Source of the DNA: Lytechinus variegatus
Lineage: Eukaryota; Echinodermata; Echinoidea; Temnopleuroida; Toxopneustidae
DNA length: 64,000 nt
Assembly (NCBI RefSeq): GCF_018143015.1
Contig: NC_054743.1
Span: forward strand, 25,915,934 to 25,979,933
Reading direction: 5' to 3'
A program made the translations under genes and the position numbers. Positions 36,101 to 45,100 of this stretch are shown here, piece after piece (within the stretch, counting starts at the first letter, position 1; every line of letters begins with the position of its first letter). The notes beneath the pieces were generated by a model, which searched no databases, was not told where the DNA came from, and saw nothing but the letters and a program-made list of their open reading frames with translations.

Positions 36101-39100
36101 TGTGGGTGTGTGCGTGCGCCTTGTAGCAAGATTCTATTTATACTCCTACTAGTACCATACTGTGTGGGTGACAAAAAAAATATAGAGGGTCTTACAGACA
36201 CATTTCTGAATAGATTGGTTTTGATAGCACATCCTGGTCTTTGTTCATGGCATAGCTATCCCAGTTGACTTTAAAAGATATTAGGTACCTGACCCACTTC
36301 AATGAAAAGAATAATGATCGTCATTTACATTTTGATGAGCCAACTCAACTTGCTTGATATTTAAAAGGCGCAACTGTCAGGCAGAACAACAATATTTTTT
36401 ATGATGTCTGTTCTCATAGTAAATTGCAATCACTTTTCAAGTAAATATGTCTCCCCCACCCCCCTCCCTCCAACACAGATGCCAGTTGTGATAACGATCT
36501 CAAAACGAGTTTGAACAGAATCCCTGAAAATGACCAGCCAAGTTGTATGTTCATATGCCAGGTGATTGTTGTAGAAATTGTGTAATTGCTGAGTGATGCA
36601 AAATAAGCATGACATTCTACTGAGGTGTAGGGTCTTTTTCCAGGCGATTAGTATATGCTGTGCCCATTTGCTTACACGTGGTTTACTATTAAATATGTAA
36701 TTTATCTCCATCTTAGATGAGCCAAATCCAGCAAGCAATGTTTCTGCCCCTGATGTTGTCCTGTATGGCCTCAACCTTCTTCTACCTCTTATTAATCATG
36801 AACTTCTCAGGGTAAGACTTGTAGCCATTGTACCAAATAAAAAAAAACAAAGTGAGATCTGAAGGTTTCGGAGGGGATGGGAAATTTGATGAGGATGAGT
36901 TTTGCGGAAACCCCAACTTTGTCCTAGCTTAACCCTAAAATGGCCTCAACATTTTCTGCGATCATTCTTTTTTTTGACCGCGCCACTCACAGAATTTATA
37001 CTTTTAAGTCTCGCGCATATTTTGAGACCAAATTTATGACACCCAGGTACGCGGTTCCGAAATTACGCAACATTTTGTAAGTGCATGTCAGACCAAAATT
37101 TTTTCCAAAACGTGATTTTGTGTACAAAGTCAATGCAAATTGAGTTTTCTCATCTTATTCATAAAGATATGATTATTTTTTACTTTAAACAGCTGAAATC
37201 AATTGATTTTAGCATAATTATGCTTCAAAAAGGTTGTGCAATAAATCTGGTCAAAAAACAAAAAAAACAAAAGGTTGAAAAACAAAGAAATACATTAGAA
37301 ATTCATAATACAATAAAATACATAAGAAATTGATTTCCAAACCAAAGTTTTTTTCAATTGCGATTGTTAAGAATGCTACAAAGAATATTTTTACCAAAAA
37401 TTAGCATTCTAGGAGCTTTATTTAGTGAATTAGAGCAAAAAGTATGATTTATGCATAAATTAGCATAATTAATTCATATAAAATAAAATCTCATTATTTT
37501 GAAAAATTTCACCCTACAGCCTTGTAGATTACATAGCACACTACCAGCGTGCAAATTTTTGAGGCGCTCGCGTGATCAGCGGCCAAGATCTCAGGGGGGG
37601 GGGTGAATCAAACCCCCCCGGCCACAAGAACTGCCAAAAAGCCTGGCCTAGTTAGGGTTAAGTCTCACTCTTAACGAAGAACGTTGCATGATAATTGAAA
37701 TGTCAACCCTATCAAAGTGAGCTTTGAAAATCTCATGACATTAGATTCTGTTGTTGAAAGTTTAGAAAAGCAGAGAATCATTGAAATATTTAATCTCAAG
37801 AGTCGTGTCTTTTCATTCTCCAGTTTCCAACCCTATGTCAGCAGTACTTTCGGCTCGTCACATCCATCGGTGAGCTGTATCCTGAACGTCTTGTTCGCCT
37901 ACGGGGGCGCTCTTCCAGAACCTCATGGCGTCGATGGAGGCAGGACTGACAGAGTTTGGTAGCGACGTTTCCTGTATGACCCTAGATGCCTTGACGTCCA
38001 TGGCCGAGCACTGTGCTAAGAATCGTCAAGTGGTGGCGGGCTCTCAGCTTGATCATGCCATGGAGCACTTTCTAAGGGTAAGGCTATTGTGGCACTCAGG
38101 GAGCATTTCATGAAAAGTTTAGTCAGCCAATCAGATGCAAGGATTTCTAGTAGCTTATAAAGTATTGTTATTAATAGTAATAACTTCTGACAATGATGAT
38201 ACTATTTATAATAGATATAATAATAATGAAAACAGGTTGATAATAACTAAATGAAAATAAAACAATTATATTAACAATAATAATAATATAGTAAAATATC
38301 AATAAAAGCAGTTATACAAATAAACAATATTAATGACAAAGATGATAAAGACCAAATACATGTATAATGATAAAATTGATAACTATATTGAGTAACTCGC
38401 TTGTTCATATGTTCACCTGTTTACATGATTTATTTATTTTGACTATGGAATATGAGAATTTATTGCAAGATTAATTGCAACCAAGATCTTTGCTATATAA
38501 TATATTATTCTGTTCTCTTATCTATTTAGTATTAAGTTCTATATTGTATGTCCTGCCTCGGCAGTAATAAGCCAGGACCTGGGCTACTTTTACTTCCTTT
38601 GTTAATTGTGTTTGTAAACTACTATGTAATTGTTTTATTTTATATGTTATCTGATCCTTTATGAATATTAAAATAAAGTGATACAAAATCAAAATTTGAT
38701 GGTGATAATCACTGACATTGTGCTTCTTAAAACACTCCACATGGATGTCGCTTTATAGACTATAAGTATTCATACTGTTTTCATTATATTTTAAGGGCAT
38801 ATTCTGAATTATTTCCCTCACGTTTCATTTATGCTAATTTATTCACTCATTCATTCATTCACTCACTTCCTCACTCACTCATTCATTCATTCATTCATTT
38901 ATGCTGTTACATATATGAATAATTGTAAAAGAATTTTAAAAGCAATTACATTTATCTATTAGTTATTTCCCTTTAAGGATAGCCAAGAATTGTAAAGAAC
39001 ATTCCAGGATGTCTTTTTATTATGCAGGCCTTGCCTATTTTAAAGGCCAAGGAGTTTTATTGTTGAATAAGGAAAAGCCAAACAATAGAATTGTATTGGT

Positions 39101-42100
39101 AGTGGAAATGAATAGGCTTAGGTATTTTGTTTACACTGTTGATTTCAATGAGGTCATTCAAGAGTGTTCTGGATTTTGACTGCTCCTGAAAGGAGAAAGT
39201 TCTTTTGGAAGACAATTCTAGAAGCTTGTAGATTAGTCGGAATTTGAGAATGATCTAGAACACTTGTAATTAGTATAAAGCTGCAGATTTTTCAAGATGA
39301 TCATCACATCATATTAGATCACTTGATCATCACATCATATGAGAGCAGGAGATCACATCATATTAGATCACACCATCACATCATATGAGAGCAGGAGATC
39401 ACATCACATCATATGAGATCACTTCACCAGATCAGATCAGAGTAGTTTATGCATCAATGAACTGTTTGCAGTTATTTTGAGAAATTATCAGTTCTCATCG
39501 AGATCATCAACATCATCAACCTGTTCAATGAACACGCTTCAACCCATGGATTACTGAAATTGACTGTTAATCATCATCAACATCGTCTTCACGGACATTT
39601 CAACTCGTTGCAGTGACTCTTATTATTCATCGGACTTCAACATCAGTTTCATCATCGCCATCATTGTGAATTTTCGCCAGTCAACTGGGATTTTATCATT
39701 TGGATTATTACTTGGATATAGCATCATCACTTCGGGATTTTACATCGGACACTTCAAGAGATTTATGTAAGATCATTATTTGTTTTATTTATGTATAATT
39801 ATTTCCTGTAATAAAAAAAAAAGGAAATTTAAATAAAATTTAATTGTTATTTGTTGCAGTATCGTAACAAATAATTTTGGGGGCTTGTCCGGGAAACAAA
39901 AGCCAATTTGTACAAGCCAATTTGAAACTAAAACAAGTTGTCCGGGAAACGAAAACCAAATTTGTACAAGCCAAGGCAATTTGAAACGAAAACCAAAATT
40001 GTATAAGCCAATTTGAAATTAAAAACAGTTTTTCAGGAAACAAAAGCCAATTTGAATTGGAAACATTTTGGAAAGTTCTAGAATATACTGTACTGTGTTA
40101 TTACGTGCTTGTATTTGTGTATATTCACTATGGCTACATTTGATGTTGAAGAATTTCTTGCAATGACAGAATTGTCATATGATCATTTGAAGTCACTGAA
40201 GAAAGATGATTTGATAACAATTTGTGATCATTTGGGTGTATCTCTAGCCCCAGGTTTAAAGAAGGCAGAGATAATTGACTTGTTAGCTAGTCACATGAAG
40301 CTTACAGAGGGGTCTGAAACTTCTATCAATATTTCAGATGATGCTCAGATTCAACTTGCAAAATATGAAATGGAAATGAAAATGAAAGAAAAGATTGAAA
40401 TGGAGAAAATAAACATTGAAAAGGAGAAAATGAGATTGGAGTACCAGTTAAAGTTGAAAGAAATGGAGTTAGCTCATGCAAATACTAACTCTACTAAAGA
40501 TAAATCTCCCAAGGCTTTGATGTGGCGAAAAATATTCGCCTTGTGCCAAAATTTGATGAAGAGGGAGTTGATACATATTTTGTGTCATTTGAAAAAGTGG
40601 CCAAGAGACTGAATTGGCCCGAGGAATACTGGACTCTTCTCCTTCAAAGTGTTTTTGTTGGAAAGGCTGCAAAAGTCTATTCTTCGCTCTCTGAAACGCA
40701 ATCATGTGACTATGCTACAGTAAAAGAAACAATTCTCAATGCATATGAGTTGGTACCAGAAGCGTACAGACATAAATTTAGGAACATGCAAAGACAATCA
40801 GGCCAGATTTATGTTGAATTTGCTAGGGAACAAGAGATGATGTTCGATAAGTGGTATAGATCACTGAAAGTTGACAAAGATTTTGTTCACCTTAGGGAAG
40901 TTGTCCTCCTAGAAGAATTCAAAAAGAGTCTTCCTTTTGGCATTAAATCTCACTTAGATGACCATAGAGTTACTGAAGTCAGTAAAGCAGCCATAGTAGC
41001 TGATGAATTTGAGGTCACACATAAAGGTAGTGGAGATAGGCCTCCTTTCAAGAATTATTGGAAAAAGAAAGGTAAAGGGTCATTTGAATCCCACAATAAA
41101 CTAGTGAGGGAAAATATGCAAGCAAGGATAAAGACGCTAACAAGAATCAGGCTAGTGGGGGCACAGAATCAACCAAAAGGTCTGAGAGTCGTAGTTCCAA
41201 AATTTGTACTCATTGTCATAAATCGGGACATTTGAAAGAATCATGTTGGAAATTGGTTGGAATGCCAACCAAAACTAAGAAAGACATGGGTTTTGTCAAG
41301 CAAACAAGTGTTCCCTCGATGGAGTTTGTTCCATCAGAGCCCAATCGAGATGTTGAGAGTGTTTCTCTAGAATTTGCTGATAAAGTCAAGCAGGTTGATG
41401 AAACTTTTAGAAGTTTTTTGCATGATGGTGAAGTATCCCCTTGTTCGACTGGTGCTGCTGGTAGGTCAGTGGTGATCCTTAGGGATACAGGGGCTGCACA
41501 GTCCCTGATGGTGCCAGGTGATTCGGCTCTTCCTCTGGAGAGTTCAGAAAAGGCCAACGTCTTAGTTCAAGGTATTGGCCCAAATTTCATGTCGGTTCCT
41601 TTGCATAAGGTCGACTTAAAGTGTGACCTAGTTAGTGGTCCTGTGACTGTTGGTGTCGTTCCAGAATTACCCATGAAAGGTGTTGATTTCTTGTTAGGTA
41701 ACGACTTGGCTGGAGATAAAGTTGTTGCATCTCCAGTGGTTTCGGAAAAGCCCGTTGAGGTAGCTGAAACTAAATTGTTGCAGGAAGATTTTCCAGGGAT
41801 TTTCCCGGATTGTGTTGTTACTAGGTCTCAGACTCGTAGAGCTGAAAAGGATGATGCGGAATCTGCTGATGTAGAGGAGAGTACTGATGTCTGGTTAGCT
41901 GAAACCTTTTTCAAGGATTTGAATGGGGATAGTGTTGAAGGCTCTGTTGCTAACAATGATAGTTTGTTTAGTAAATCCTCCCTTGTACAGGCACAACAGG
42001 CAGACCCAGAATTAAAAAGCTTGTCACAGAAAGTATGTTCTGTGGCTGAGGCTGATAAGGTTCCTGAGTGCTTTTATGTCAAAGATGACATTTTGATGAG

Positions 42101-45100
42101 GAAATGGAGACCTCCCGGAGACCAGCTGATGAAGATTGGTGTATAATTCACCAGGTTGTAGTTCCTCCTTGTTACCGCACAGATATTCTGAAAATGGCTC
42201 ATGAGTTACCTATGGCAGGTCATGTCGGTATTCGGAAGACAGAAGATAGAATTATGAGGCATTTTTATTGGCCTAAGATGCACAAAGATGTTGTGCATTT
42301 CTGTAAGACATGTCACACATGTCAGATTATTGGTAAGGCACAGCCTTCTATCAAGCCTGCTCCATTGATACCAATTCCTGCATTTGATGAACCTTTTACT
42401 AGGGTTCTTGTTGATTGTGTCGGACCCTTACCCAGAACGAGGTCGGGTCACAGATTTCTCCTGACGATTATGGACTTGTCTACACGGTTTCCAGAGGCGA
42501 TACCTTTGAGAAGTATCACTGCAAAGACAGTGGTGCAGGCGTTAGTGCAGTTTTTCACTAGGTACGGTCTGCCGAAGGAAATTCAATCTGATCAAGGGTC
42601 AAATTTCATGTCAGGAATATTTCAGCAAGTTATGAAGGAGTTGGGAATAAAGCAGATCAAGTCCTCTGCTTATCACCCACAGTCCCAAGGAGCGTTAGAA
42701 CGCTATCATCAGACTTTGAAGACCATGATTAGGGCTTATTGTGAAGACTATCCCGATGACTGGGATAAAGGGATCTCATTCCTATTGTTTGCAACTAGGG
42801 ATTCCCCTAATGAGTCCACAGGTTTCAGTCCATTTGAATTGGTCTATGGTCATGAGGTTAGGGGTCCTCTAAAGCTTATCAAAGAGAGGTTTATGGTTCA
42901 GGATGATGATGTAAACCTTCTAGACTATGTGTCAAAGTTTAGAGAAAGGCTCTCAAAAGCTTGTGATGTGGCTAAGGAACACTTGAAAGAGTCGCAGGGA
43001 AAAATGAAAGCTCAAGCTGACAAAAATGCAAAAGAGCGAAGTTTCAAGCCTGGAGACAAAGTGTTAGTGTTGTTGCCTTTGCAAGGTGAGCCCTTGAAAG
43101 CTAGGTTTAGTGGTCCCTACATAGTCAAAAAGAAATTGAATGATGTCAACTATGTGATCAGTACCCTGATCGAAGAAAGTCTCAAAGAGTTTGTCATGTA
43201 AACATGTTAAAAGAATACTTTGAGCGAGAGGCTAGTCAGCCAATAGGTACAACACAGGTCAAAGAAGAAGAAAAACATGTAGATGTTCATGAAGAAGAAT
43301 GCTATGAAAAGACAGATAATGAATTGTCTTATACAGATGTATCTAAGAACGAACCATGTGGTATAAAGTTGTCTAACTCAGAGATGTTAGGAAATATGGA
43401 TGAGGCATTAAAACACCTGCCTGAAGATCAGAGAAATGATATATCTGGCCTGTTAAGAGAATATGAGAATGTATGTAAAGACAAACCAGGTCGTACACCT
43501 TTAACTGTACATGATGTAGACGTAGGTGATGTAAGACCTATCAAACAGAATCCTTATAGGCTCAATCCAAGCAAGTTGGAAATGGTGAATAAGGAAATAC
43601 AGTTTATGTTAGATAATGACATAATCGAACCGAGTCAGAGTAGTTGGAGTTCTCCCATTGTAATGGTTCCAAAGCCAGACGGCTCTCAGAGATTTTGCAT
43701 TGATTACCGGAAGGTAAATGCAGTAACTAAGACTGACTCGTATCCAATTCCTAGGTTAGAAGATTGTATTGATAGGGTTGGAAATTCTGCCTATATCACA
43801 AAGATAGACTTGCTTAAAGGATATTGGCAAGTGCCACTGACTGACCGAGCCAAAGAGATATCAGCCTTTGTCACACCCGAAGGCTTATTTCAATGCAAAG
43901 TCATGCCTTTTGGAATGAAAAATGCCCCAGCAACCTTCCAAAGGTTGACAAATCAAGTGATTGCCGGACTTGACAATTGTGTCGTATACATTGACGACAT
44001 CCTAGTATACAGTGATACTTGGAATGATCATTTGAATCATTTGCGAGCACTGTTTGACAGGCTGGACAAAGCCAATCTAGTAGTGAATCTGATGAAAAGT
44101 GAATTTGCCAAGGCAAAGGTCACATATCTTGGTCATGTGGTTGGTCAAGGGCAAGTGCTACCAAGAGAAGCCAAGATACAAGCTATCTTAGACTTCCCAA
44201 TTCCCACAACTAAGAAAGAATTGCTCTTAGGTATGAGTGGCTTCTACAGGAAATTTGTTCCAAATTTCAGTACAGTGGTTAGTCCTCTGACAAACCTGCT
44301 GAAGGCAAAAGTGAAGTATGTTTGGTCTGACGAATGTCAAAGATCATTTGAGAAATTAAAGGCCATTTTGGTGAATGAGCCTATTTCGGCAGCTCCAAAC
44401 TTCACAAAGCCATTCAAAGTAGCAATTGATGCATGTGATGTTGGAGTAGGAGCAGTATTGCTCCAAGAAGATGAAGAAGGCATCGAAAAACCAGTGTGCT
44501 ACTTCTCTAAGAAACTCAATCGGTTTCAAAAGAAGTATTCAACTATTGAAAAAGAGGCCCTGAGTCTCGTACTAGCCCTTCAGCAGTTTGAGGTGTATCT
44601 AACCAATGGAGAGATTACAGTCTATACAGATCACAATCCTCTTGTGTTTTTGGAGAAATTCAAAACAAAGAATCAAAGACTGTACAGATGGAGCCTAATG
44701 CTCCAACCATTCCCTTTGAAAATTGTACACATAAAGGGAAAGAATAATGTAATTGCTGATGCTCTATCAAGAGTATAAAAACTGAAATTATTCATGATTT
44801 TGACCAAGTGTGTCATTTGAAGAAAACATCTTTGATGTTCATTTATTTTAACATGTTCGTTAAGTACTATATCTTTGTACACGATAACTGTAAATGATTT
44901 ATCAAGATGACTTTGAACAGTTAAAAGAAAAATAATCATAAAGAAACCTTTACTACGGTAAAGCTTTCTTTTCCCCGGTGGGGGAGGTGTTACATATATG
45001 AATAATTGTAAAAGAATTTTAAAAGCAATTACATTTATCTATTAGTTATTTCCCTTTAAGGATAGCCAAGAATTGTAAAGAACATTCCAGGATGTCTTTT

